Origin: Chytridium lagenaria
Taxonomy: Eukaryota; Chytridiomycota; Chytridiomycetes; Chytridiales; Chytridiaceae
Direction of reading: 5' to 3'
Assembly (NCBI GenBank): GCA_025449115.1
Contig: JAHLKC010000216.1
Location: forward strand, 1 to 43,007
Length of the DNA: 43,007 nt
In this document: piece by piece, positions 13,327 to 23,800 of the stretch
Layout of the letters: the number at the start of each line of letters is the position of its first letter
Numbering within the stretch: the stretch's first letter is position 1
Position numbers and translations under genes: made by a program
The notes under the pieces: model-generated
The model's database searches: none
Told to the model about the DNA's origin: nothing
The model's input: only the letters and a program-made list of their open reading frames with translations

Positions 13327-16070
13327 ACAACCAAAAAACCAAACACGTAAACCAAACTCACCATATACTCCTCATCATCTCCCTCAACCGTCCCCCCTCT
13401 TTCCCCATCAACTCCCCCCAAGTCCCTTCCTCCACAACCCCCCCCTCCCCAAGCACCACACCCAATCCACCCCCTCCTCCACAACCTCCAACCTCTGCGT
13501 CACAACAACCCTCGTCCGTCCCTCCAAACACCCCCTCACACACCCCCTCCAAACAAGTCTCGCCACAACCCCATCCAACGCCCGGCAAACGGATCATCCA
13601 TCAACACAACCTCACTCTGGTCCATCGCAGCTCTCGCTAACGCAATCCGAGCCTTTTGGCCCCCAGACAGCGTCACCCCCTTTTCACCCACCTGCGTGTG
13701 GATGCCGGAAGGGAGGTGGGAGAGGTCCTTGTCGAGACCGCAGGCGGTGAGGATGCCGGGGAGTTGGGAGAGGTCGTCCGGGGTCGGGGTGCGGAGGAGG
13801 AGGAGGTTGGAGAGGATGGTGGAGGAGTGGAGCCAGGGTTGTTGTTGGCAGATGGAGATGGAACCGGTGGCGGTGACAGAGCCAGTGGTGAGGGTCATGT
13901 TGCCAAGGATGGCTGAGAGGAGGGAGGACTTACCAGAACCTTTTGAGGACAAAAAAAAGTGAGTTGACCGAGACAAGAGAATGATTGTGAGAACTCACCA
14001 ACAGGTCCAACGATAGCCGTGATCTTTCCCTTTTTAATCTTCAAATTCAATCCTCTAAAAATCGGGTCCGCGTCCTTCTTTTCCTCCTTCACCTCCTCTC
14101 GTCCTCCTCCTCCTCCTCCCCATCGTTTTCCACTGCCCTCGCCTTCTTCTCCGCCGCCTTCTTCTCCGCCTCCGCTTTCGCCTTTGCCTCCTCCGCTTTC
14201 GTTAAAACAGGTTTAGGCGTCTCCTCCCACTTCAACGTAGCATTGGTAAACACCACCGCATGTTCATCGTCATCAACGGGGACAGGTGGGACGGGTTGTC
14301 GTTCATCAGCGACAAGGAAGGATTGAATGCGACCGAGAGCGATGGAACCGGTGACGGTAGCGCTGTTGACGGGTGAAAAACAAAAATACATTTTGATGGT
14401 CAAGAAGCGAACAAAATTGAAACAAAAAAATGTTCATTTTTTTTTAAGAATGAAAACAAAAGTGTGTGTACCTGAGACTCTGAGGGAGACGTTGGAGGGG
14501 CATAAAGATTTGACTGAAATAGATGAGGGCGGGAAGACGATGGATGGTCGATGGATCCGCCGTTATTGCGGGCGTATAAGATGAATGAGGCTAAAGATAA
14601 AGAAAGGGTTAAAAAGATAATCGCGCATCAAAAGAAGAAAGATAATGAAAAAAAAAAGTTAACTCAAAAATGTATCTAAAAAAGAAGAAAAAAGAGGCTC
14701 ACCAATAGGCATCACAACATGCGGCACCAAAAGCAACGTCACCATCACCGCAAACAATTTTAAAAAGGTCTCCAAAGCGTTCAACTGTTTTTCCCTCATC
14801 TCCATGACCCTCTTCTTCCTGACCTCCTCCTCGGCTCTCATCTTGACAACCTTGATACCAACCAACATCTCCCTCAAGGTCTTTGAACGTCCATCCTCGG
14901 CCATCATATAGTTTTTCATGTTGGCGCCAAGAGCTGCTCCAACGGGGACGAGACAGACGAGGGAGACGAGAAGGACGACGGCGGATGGCCAGATGGCGGA
15001 TCCGATGAGACGAATGAGAAAGTAAAGGGTGAAGGAGATTTGGAGGGGGAGGTTGATGAGGTTGGTGAGGAGGGGGAGAGAGTTGGAAAATTGCTCGGCG
15101 TCAACGTTGGTCATGGAGAGGATGCGACCCTGAAAGAAGAAGAAGAATTAGAAAAACGTGGGTAAACTAAAAGGAGTGAATAACGTAAAACGACAGAAGC
15201 AAAAACAATGGAAAAGAGGCATATCATTGCAGAAAAAGAAAAAGAAAAAGAGTTATTACCTCATTAAACTCTTTGGAAGCCTTGTTTCCCAACTTGAGAA
15301 GCTTTTCAAACACTGCGACCTTGATCAACCCATTGGCGTTATACTGAAAATTCCTGATGAGCTGCATCTGCGACACCTCTGCCAAGATGGAGAGGATGGA
15401 CAAGACAAAGAGCAACAACGACATGGCGACACCATTTTCTGGGAACGGCACATTGGCGGGCGTTCCACCTTGAAGATACACAATGATGGCACGAAGAACG
15501 ACAGGGATGTAGAGGGTGACGGCCACGTTGAGGGAATGAAAGACAAAGGAAAGCCAGAAACTCTTGCCATAGGTGTTGAAAAGGACAGGGATGAGACCAG
15601 GGATTTTAAGGGCTTCTTTATCGTTTTGGTACTGGGCCGCGTGATGAGAGGATCGGCTTCCCCGTCAGCGTGGTTGGCACGGACATTGGTGGCTTTGTCC
15701 TCATCCTCCTCGTCTTGACGGGTTTTTGATCAACAAGGTACTGCTTGACCTGAGCGTGGAAGGGCTTGAGAGCGTTGGTGAGAGCTTCAGCACGGTCGTT
15801 TGGTTTCAAGAGCGGGACGTCATTGATTTCAAGCGGCCTTTTGAGGGAGGTCCACATCATGTTGTTGAGGTAGGAGAGGGTGATAAAGGCCCATGGATTA
15901 CCGTTTGACGTCATGACGCCGCGGTCAATGGTAGCATGACCCTCTTCAATGTTGGTTGCATTGTTGTCGTTGGTAGTGGTGGTAGTAGTGGTGGTGGTGG
16001 AGGTGGAAAGTGAGGAGGAGGAAGAGGATGTCGTGGCGTTAGAGTTGCTACCACCGTTGACGGCCGTCAT
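9985..16070 (-). CDS. ABCC (MRP-like) full transporter, gene B
   Basis: Paralogue of the transporter at 2286-7713. Exons: 16070-15260, 15129-14703, 14590-14472, 14362-13999, 13939-13362, 12970-12619, 12361-12252, 12182-12102, 11628-11404, 11226-11122, 10977-9985, about 1,390 codons in all. ATG at 16070 opens a Ser/Thr-rich tail, then KRPLEINDVPLL. NBD1: IVGPVG/SGKSS (intron inside Walker A at 13940-13998), [30 protein letters not shown]; the H-loop reads VTQRL, lacking the usual His. A Ser/Thr/Pro linker (about 12900-12970) leads into TMD2. NBD2 is intact: [33 protein letters not shown]; the last exon runs uninterrupted to the stop. Shifts are needed near 15650, 14545, 14097, 13590 and 13470. 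The NBD1 linker carries a Lys/Glu/Ala-rich insert before FRGLNLKIKKG. Substrate unknown; plasma or vacuolar membrane are both possible. Confidence 0.87.
11950..12075. repeat. GA-rich purine tract (GAAAGA)n/(GA)n in an ABCC intron
   Basis: Purine-only microsatellite on the plus strand, within the 473-nt intron 11629-12101 of ABCC gene B; in the transcript it is a long polypyrimidine (CTTT/CT) stretch upstream of nothing but the intron body. It accounts for spurious long open frames here. It is by far the largest intron of this gene pair apart from 12971-13361. Confidence 0.9.
13264..13324. repeat. Poly(A) tracts in an ABCC intron
   Basis: Two adenine runs (about 14 and 28 bases) inside intron 12971-13361 of gene B; another run lies at 12511-12540 in the intron 12362-12618. 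In the sense of transcription they are poly(T), i.e. exaggerated polypyrimidine tracts. Such runs are error-prone for sequencing. Confidence 0.85.
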
Positions 16071-16608
16071 GTTTTCTGGTAGTATATAATTGACCAAAAT
16101 AAAAAGAGATGAAGAAAAGAAAAAAAAAAAAAAAGCCAAGCGCGGGTGATTAAATCAATGTGATACATTAATAATAATAGCCTTTTCTGGTTATATACTA
16201 AAAGACAGCAAACATGAAAGCATGGTGTGACAAACAAAGCATATAATTAATAATCATTATTATATATCAGACGCATGGACATTCCCATCAATAATAATAC
16301 CATATCCATCCTTTTGTCCATTTCTCTATATCCATTCCTCTATCCATCATTTATTCCTCTATCCATCCATCCATTCCTCTATCCACGCATCCATGCATGC
16401 ATCCATTATTCCTCATAATAAATATATTTATGTAAATAAATAAATAAATTAAATAAAGACAGTTGATATATAATCACACCTTGAAAAGCCCTAGCTTGGA
16501 ATTGATTCAATGATGTAGTAGCAGACTAGCAGCAGTGCTCTATTTTTAATACCTAGTATGTATGTAATAGTTGTGTGTAGCAGCAGTAGCAGTAGTTGTG
16601 TATCGTAG
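16071..16608. promoter_or_regulatory. Upstream region of ABCC gene B with a CATC-rich simple repeat
   Basis: Contains a TATATAAT-like box at 16083-16090, only 13-20 bases from the ATG, and an A-run at 16120-16134. A degenerate ATCC/TCTATCC microsatellite occupies about 16296-16410, followed by an AT-rich block of AATA repeats to 16455. Beyond about 16550 the sequence grades into a LINE-like fragment. Assignment as the promoter is by position only. Confidence 0.3.
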
Positions 16609-17290
16609 TTCCTCAACGACGGCACCTTTGTTGGCTCGTATGCTACTATCGCCATGGTCTTGTTGTTTTTTCAGCAGCACGGGCCTGCTGATGGCCTTCA
16701 CTTGAATGCTACAAAGCAGGAGTTTTTCTGGCCTCATCTTCAAGCGGCTGACTTACCTACGCCCCTGATGGCGTCAAGTTGTTGGGGGCTTCCTCCTCCC
16801 TGGATCCGGCTTTCCGTCAGGCTTCCCTTTGCTCCTGCATCCTTAAAACCCTTGTCCTGCTGGAACGCCTCCCTGAGTTTGCTGACCCCCAACTTCAGCT
16901 CCTTCTCCTCTGCTCCTGCTTCAGGGTTCAAAAACTTGCCTATGCCCTCCGAACCACCCCACCTGCCCTTCTCCTTCACTCCTCTTTCATGGCCCTCTCC
17001 ATTCCGCTCTCTCTCACATTGTTGTTGATGATGGTGTGGCTTTGGGGACTTCCAGTTTGAGCTTGCCACCCTTCCTCTTCATTCTGGGGGGCTTGGTGTT
17101 TCTGCTGCTGCAGATCTTGCTGTTTTTGCTTACCTTGCTTCAACTCAACAAGCCTCTGTCCTCCAAGCCTCTCTTCTTGTCTCTCGCCCTTCCCCCCATT
17201 GCCCGCTTGTCACTCAGCTCCTCCATACTTCCGCCTTCCTTTTTGGTTTCCCCTCCAGTGCGGACTTACACACAGCCATCGTTGTGAAGA
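16609..17290 (+). pseudogene. LINE-type (non-LTR) reverse transcriptase C-terminal fragment
   Basis: Truncated retrotransposon coding remnant. The reading starts inside the RT palm: FLNDGTFVGS corresponds to the catalytic YxDDG loop, with one Asp changed to Asn. It continues with GLHLNATKQEFFWP and a DPQLQLLLLCSC / LAYALRTTPP segment, the 'thumb' pattern of this RT class. A last shift gives FELATLPLHSGGLGVSAAADLAVFAYLAS, seen in pieces between 17055 and 17140. At least two frame changes occur (near 16765 and 17050). No 5' half, endonuclease or poly(A) tail was found. The order of motifs is diagnostic of a non-LTR RT; the exact clade is uncertain. Confidence 0.7.
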
Positions 17291-19011
17291 ATTACATTAT
17301 TCACATGGCCTATGGCTCATAAGGACATTCCGTCTAAGTCCGTTGAGTTCCGTTATATCCCGCGTCGACGCGTATATTTACGCGTCATATTGAATCCTCC
17401 CTTCTTTTCCCTTTGGGTTTTTTATATATAGTTTTTTCCCCACGTTTATAGGGTTTTTATTGAAGGAGGTGGCGCGCATATGTGCCGTTTATGTGTCTGT
17501 GCATATGTTGTGTCTATTATTTATTTGTATTTTGTGTATTACTTTAATATGAGAGATTTCTTGATTTAATTTGTACCTTGTTGAATTAAGTAGTTGATAT
17601 TGAGTTGATCCCCATCCTCTATCACCACGCGCGTGGCCCTCGCCGTGATCTCCCCTTCACTCTTATTGGATGGCAGCCACCCCTCTCCCCCTACCACCTG
17701 GTGAAGCTGCAATCCGCCGTTTGAGACAGAAGGCTGTGATGGGAATCCCTCCTCATTCACAGTGTCCTTTAGCAAGGCTTGGTCGCTATATTCCACCTCT
17801 GGTGTCTCCGACCCGATGATCGGCGCTAACGGCAGGCATGAGTGAGGTTACCCTGTTCTAGCTCTGAGAGGCAAACGAGAGCCATGTTCCAAAAGGTGCC
17901 ATAGTAGGATGGCATGGAGACTTTAGCCATCCCCGATCGCCAGGAGACGATCTGGTGCTGATATTGGTTTAGAAGCAAGGTAAGTCGATAATGAAGATAC
18001 TAAACACGTTCCCTTCTCCCTTTAATAAGCAGAATCTCGCGATCACTCACCCACACCATCGCCAAACAACAACAACATCACTTAGATTCAGGAGTACATC
18101 CTGTCCCTAGGTGCTCTGTGGACTTGCTCTGCTGGAGCAACTCCTTTACTCTTCTCCCTACCCCCTAGTCGAAGCTAGGTAGGGAGGGATGGGTCAAGAG
18201 AAGATCACAGTGGGGGCCCAACCTAAAATGGGTGTTTTGGTGAGTTCTCGTCGGTTTTTTGCTTCTTTTTCGTTATTTCTTTGCAAACCCGACATCACCT
18301 CCGCTCTGGACCAACCTGGACGCGTTTCCCCCGCCGAAACTGGACCTCTGGATGTGTTCTGGATGTGCCTGGATCTCCTACCTCTCTCCATGCATGCCTG
18401 GAATCATCTCGTGTCACCTACCATTGTTCTGGCCATTGTTCCATTTTGGGCAGGCTGGGATGATGGAAGGGCACCAGAGACCACACCATCACTGCATCAC
18501 CACTATGCCGCGTTCTCACGCCGCGTGGGTCATGCTTAAAGTGATACCTACCTCTCTAGATCGAGTCCCTGGACTCTTACCTTATCTACTGAGAAACATT
18601 GGCTATTAGAACTCGATCCCTCGACTTCTAGGCCTCACCTTGCTTCTAAAGCTAAATCCGAGCGTGTTCTACACACCCTCGTCAAATTTCGAGCTCTTAG
18701 CTCGTGTTTTTCATATTTGACTTATTAAAGTCAATGATACTATGTAGCGTACCTTTGCGGTGCACTACATTTCTCACAAAAATACTTGTCCCACCACCAT
18801 AGCTAGGCCAGAAATCCGAAGCCAGTGATGGTGGTGTGAGAAGTCAACCAAAACGCACCCTATTGCGGTGCTTGAAAACGATTTAGAAAGGTCTACGCGA
18901 CCTATTTAAAGTTCAAAAGAGTTTTCGCTTTTAACTTTTGTTTTGATGACAAAATCTCTGTCTCCCCTTTTTATGTGGGGGACTTAGAAAATATTTCGAA
19001 AATAAAAAGAT
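17291..19011. other. Non-coding or decayed transposon sequence, no gene recognised
   Basis: No convincing coding frame. The open stretch 18189-18539 (+) starts with ATG but shows no motif and is paralleled by equally long frames in the other phases. Short inverted repeats occur: 17907-17932 (7-bp arms GGATGGC/GCCATCC), about 18738-18770 (imperfect arms around ATGTAG...CTACAT) and 18797-18853 (CCACCACCAT/ATGGTGGTG). A 13-bp imperfect hairpin (TGGTACCCACTAT...) spans about 19013-19039 just before the next broken ORF. Presumably 3' debris of the LINE and 5' leader of the next element. Confidence 0.4.
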
Positions 19012-21180
19012 TTGGTACCCACTATTATAGTGGATACCAAGATCGACACAAACATAATAATAAAGACTTTGACAGAAACCTTTATTGACAACAGTCTACA
19101 ACTACACAGAGTAAGTGCATTAAGGCTTCCCGACCACTTCCTTACCCATTCCTTCCCCCCAGTGTCCCCTTCCAACAACGACAAGAACTGGCGGGATCGA
19201 GGCAATGATAAAGGGAGGGTTAGCAAAGATTACCCTCGCAAAGATGGGGGGAAAGTCAATAAGACAAGACCCAAACTCACCGGGTCTGGTATCCCAGAGA
19301 ATGCCCGTCTCTTCCAGATCAAGGCTGGGAGAGACCTTCCCTCCATCACCGAGCGATCCAACGGCATCATCTCGGAATTCCGGGCCACCTGTGCTATCTT
19401 TGGGGTCCCGCTCTGCCAGGAGAACCTTAGCCGGTTCATTAGGAATCAGAGGCCTAAAGGGAAGGGACAACTTTCTGAACCTTACCTCAATGATGAGGAA
19501 TGCCGCAAGCATAACCTCACCATACTTGACCCTCGGGCTACGGTCGGTCAGCACCAGAAACTTCTTTCTGGCTCAATGGTGTCAACCTCTCGCCCATCAC
19601 CATCCAGGGACGATCCTGTTTCCAAGAAGACTCCTGCCGCCTCTCTTCCTGACCCTCGTCGCTCTGATGCAGCCGGCACCTCCAGTGGTCGTCACCTCAG
19701 CCGAGACTCTTCTCCAATGGATGAGGATGAAGTCGTTCATCCCTCACCAGGGGTAAACTAGCTCCTCGCCTCAACAAGCTCAAGGCAGGCCTCGAACCTG
19801 CCACCTCTGAGCATCCAAAAGCAAAGGAAAAGAACCCCTCTCGAGCATGAGTATGACGAGGTCTTCCTCCGCCCTAAAGCGAATGATCCCTTTTCCTACG
19901 AGGAGCTCACTGGTGCTGCTCGCAATCATGCCATCCACCAACGTCGCGAAGGTTGTCTCAGCCCCCGCACCTTGGTCACTGTCCGTCCAAAGGCACCTGC
20001 CTGCCTCTCGCGATGCCCCACCATCTCCGTACCTTGACGACTCCTCGTCCTCTCGCCACGGATCCTCCAGTGCCAACCCCGCGAGAAAGAACCGGCAGCA
20101 ATCGATATAACGTTGATGCCGTTCTCTCTCTCGTCGAGCGTTTGAAAAGCCTGGGTATTGAGGTCACCATCAGTGAGAGTAAACTCAAAAGCAACTCAAC
20201 TTACCGTAATGAGAAGCTTGTTTCCTTCACTGCCCTTGTCGACGATCGTCGTAAACACCTCTACAAAACCATTAGTGGGATTAGGGAGCTGCTTGTCGAC
20301 TGTACCTCTGAGCTTCAATCGCTCCTTGGTACTCGCCAACCCACCATCCGACTGCTTGAGGACGAGGATGCCTACTCTGATGCCGCTCTCGTCTCCATCC
20401 GTCACGATTGGAACAGCGTTCTTCTAGAAAGTCAGCTTAAAGTGAAAGAGGCTCGTAAGAGGCAATTTACCTTGCAACGATCCCCTCCTCCTCCTCCACC
20501 GCCTCCAGCGTTGATACCAGCAGTGGCTCAAACCCTTCCTCGCCGCTCCAGCGTTCAGGTTCGCCTCCCTCCCAACCATCCCCTCATACGTCGAGATGAG
20601 GGGTCTGTCATTGATGTCGATGGTGAGTCTCGCACCGACACCACCACCGCATCCGTTGGATCCGTCAGTGATGACGAAGACCATCCTGATCCTCGCCAGG
20701 TACCCCTCCTGTCTCCTCTGTCCGACGCAAGGCTCCTCGTTACCAGTCTCTCGTCCTAGAGCTCACGGGTTAGATGATACTAGGCACAAGAAGGTGGATG
20801 TTGACGGGATTACCCGAAGACTTACTCTTCTCCAGTACCGCCAGCGTCGCTCTGGACCCTCATCCTCGTCCCGTAGGCCTCTCTCCTTGACCAAGGAGAC
20901 CAATGCCTCTGCAGCTAATGTAAGGGATTCAGTTCAGGTTAATCAAACCTCAACTGAAGCACTTACCAACCCTCCTGCGACTGATGTCGCTCATGATGCT
21001 CTTGTCCCGGTGGCTCCACTCTTCTACGCCACCTGATGACAAGAATCCGTTGCCTCTATCTCCGACGCTGCCGAGGATGCCGCCCCTGTTAATGATGATG
21101 TTAGCCCCTCATCAACTCCACCTCACTCACCTTATCCCACTCTTCGGGACCTCGTCCTTGACACTAAATCCCGCTAAGGA
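19012..21180 (+). pseudogene. Broken unrecognised ORF, possibly a retroelement ORF1 or Gag-like protein
   Basis: A long coding-like stretch readable only by switching frames: 19012-19770 in one frame, then pieces around 19750-20030, 20040-20720 and 20720-21030, ending in LRDLVLDTKSR and a stop near 21177. Composition is Ser/Pro/Arg/Asp-rich at both ends with a better-ordered helical core (YNVDAVLSLVERLKSLGIEV ... YKTISGIRELLVDCTSELQS) and a run of eight prolines near 20490. No zinc knuckle or enzymatic motif is visible. The flanking transposon debris and shared codon style suggest a nucleic-acid-binding ORF1 or Gag, but that is inference from position only. It could instead be the 5' part of the gypsy-type element that follows. 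Confidence 0.45.
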
Positions 21181-21597
21181 TTTCAATTGAGACCTCTTTC
21201 TCTTACCTTGTTCTTTTTTCTTCTTCTGTAGTGATAGAACATCATTAGATTTAATAGATTCCTTCCCTCTTCTTACCTACATCATGTACGGTATCAAGAT
21301 TTTGAAGACGAAATTTATTAATTTGAAAAATACATTATGTATGATGGGTCGGAAGACAAACACGCCATTTGGCGTAATCCGTCTCTCCCTCCAAAAATCA
21401 TGATGTAACCATGCAAACGTTAACTACCCGTTAACGTTTCCATGAACTTTCAAAGGTAAATCTCCTATTGGGAGATCCCCTTTGCACCATCGCATCCTTG
21501 GGCTTCGAGTCGCCCATGCCGATGCAATAGGACCGCGTTTTGTGGATGATCTCTTAGCGATTTACTCGCTAAGATCTCCACACTCTCTCGTCACAAC
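21181..21597. other. AT-rich leader with a series of hairpins
   Basis: No gene. Holds a perfect 10-bp-arm hairpin AAACGTTAAC/GTTAACGTTT at 21415-21439, ATCTCC/GGGAGAT at about 21460-21476, and TCTTAGCGA/TCGCTAAGA at about 21551-21574. It lies just 5' of the Gag region of the gypsy-type element, where an LTR or leader would be expected, but no matching 3' LTR could be found by eye. Confidence 0.4.
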
Positions 21598-21699
21598 TCT
21601 GGAAAAGAAAAAGATGGAGCATTACCCTTTCTTTACAACAGAACACCCATCCGACGCCTTCTTTTCAAGGCACCTTACGACGAACATCCATCGAGGACG

Positions 21700-23800
21700 A
21701 CCTGCCGTTCACGACACTTGGTGGTTCCTCTTCGTCACCACGAACTTTGTGAGTACACCTTTGTCTTCTTCGTCTTTTATTACTACGTTGCAACTGTGGA
21801 CGAGATCACGGCCAACGGGAGTGTCCTTTTCCATCCTCGTCTCTTCCACCTTACGGACCTTACCTTCGACGCCGTCGTCTACTCGAGATCTCGCCGTGAG
21901 AGAGCTTCCCTCGACTACCTCGCCTCTCACCGCGATTGCCTGTTCACACGGGCAGATCTCTTTCGATTCCTTGGACCTGGACCTGTTTCCACAGCTCCTC
22001 GTCACTTGGAACCTCCATTTCACCTCGAGCTTACTTTGGATTCTCGTTTTACGACTATCCCAGCTCCAGGTGCTGCTCGAGCTCTCTCTGCTCCTGCACA
22101 ACCTCCACGCGTTCCTACGCCTGGTACTTTACGGATTTATCCGTTCCAACGCCTTCTGTCGCGTCATTGCTCGCGGCAAAGGTTATTTTCTCCGTCCTTA
22201 CCTGACTTTCTCCCGTTGTGGTGTAAGTCTATCTCAACCGTCTCGCCCGGTTATACCTCGTTCCGGTCTCTCTCGCCTGTTGAGACCTCTGACGACGAAG
22301 AACACTGTCCTGACACCGCGACGACGCCTTTGACGACATCGAGTCCGAGGTTTCCCTCATCCGTCGCCGTCAATCATCTTTCTTGGACCAGAGCTTCCCT
22401 TCCCGCTCTGCTCCTTCAAACCTTTCTTGGATCCAGCCAGGTCCAACCCCTGCTGCTTCCAGTGAGTTAGTCGACGCTTCACGCGTTACCCCAGTTACAA
22501 CTGCTGAGACTTCATCTCGCGCAGTTCATTTTTCTCATACAGATAACGACGGTCGGTCTTTCACTAGCCCACCTTCACCTATACCTCCCGTTCCACTATG
22601 TCTGGTGCCGGTGGTTCTACTTCTTTTTCCAGGTCCTCGTCCACTGCCTCTTTGGCTGGATCTGGTAAGATCAAAGATGGCATGAATGCCAAGAGTGCAA
22701 AGGATGATATGGCTACGGTGGTTCTTGACTCACCGCAGCCTGCGTCCATCTATCGCTTCATCGCGAAGATTGAGAGTATCCTCTCACAGTACGTTACTGA
22801 TCCGACTAAACCGGATCTAGCTCGTCCCTTTGACGATCTGGAGCACGCTTTCCGCGTGACCTGGAACCCTGTCATAAACTTACGACCCCCAGTTGATACT
22901 GTGGCTCATCTGGTTCCTAGAGCCTCAACGACGTTGAGTCAACTTCAGAAGGTCCTTCGCCGTAACTTTGCTCCTAATACGGACGAGTCGGATCTTGTTA
23001 CAAAAGTTGAGCAGTTTCAATGGGACACCTCCCGCATGGGTCCTCTTGAAGCTCTCAATAAACTGACGTATCTTAACACGTCTTTACCTTTTGCTAATCG
23101 TCTCAGCGACGACAGGCTTAAAACCATCCTTATTTCAGGATGTCAAGACGACCGATGGAAGTCGCTCGTCAAGAAGGAGTCTTACTCTGGAAAGAAGTGG
23201 GATGATCTCACTATAACTGTCGACGATATCGTTGACCACATGCAGCTTCATCACCCTCGGGTGATTGCTAAGTCTGACTCCTCTGAGACTGCTGCTATTA
23301 TGCACGCTTTCAATGAGAAATTTGAAAACTTGACGCAGGTTGTTGCTGATAGCCAACGCGAAGTTGTTCGCCTCCGTCGTGAGCTTAAGAAAGCTCCCAA
23401 CACTCGCGATAACCTCTTAGTTCATATCGCTGAGAACACTGAGCTCCCGTTGCCTTTTGTCAACATGAGTGATGAACTTGTGAATCGTACGCTCAACACG
23501 TACATTCACACGTTGAACTCTGTCCTTACTTCTGACGGAGATTCTGAATTATCCGACGTTGACATCATCAGTCTTCGTGCGGATATCGAAATGATACGCA
23601 ATGGGCTCGTGAGCCTTATCAGCGCCAACCCTATCGCCAAGGATATCCTCCTCGCAATAATGACTTTAACAACCGCTCTCGTCAGGGCAGTTACAACAAC
23701 TCTGACTATACTCGTAGTCGTCAGAGCTCTGCTCAGAATGACCATCGTAATGGTCCTTTTACTTCTGACGCTTCTAACGCGCCTATTATGAATACTGCTG
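21700..23800 (+). pseudogene. Gag-like region of the gypsy-type element
   Basis: The best frame starts at ATG 22598 and reads about 350 codons: a Ser/Gly-rich head, then a helical domain including SIYRFIAKIESILSQYV, PFDDLEHAFRVTWNPV and DRLKTILISGCQDDRWKSL, with the helix-rich character of a capsid. A later region has FENLTQVVADSQREVVRLRR, a predicted coiled coil. A shift near 23635 leads to a basic NNRSRQ-type tail that joins the next ORF. Upstream (21718-22598) another open frame of matching Ser/Pro/Arg style probably belongs to the same protein. No CCHC zinc knuckle is visible. Assigned as Gag by position and fold-like composition, not by a specific motif. Confidence 0.6.

Noticed and set aside
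12411..13750. Lys/Asn/Pro-rich plus-strand frames
   Set aside because: Composition follows poly(A) runs and the C-rich complement of the ABCC exons; no domain.
18189..18539. Gene starting at ATG 18189
   Set aside because: All three plus frames are open over similar lengths here; no motif, splice structure or recognisable composition.
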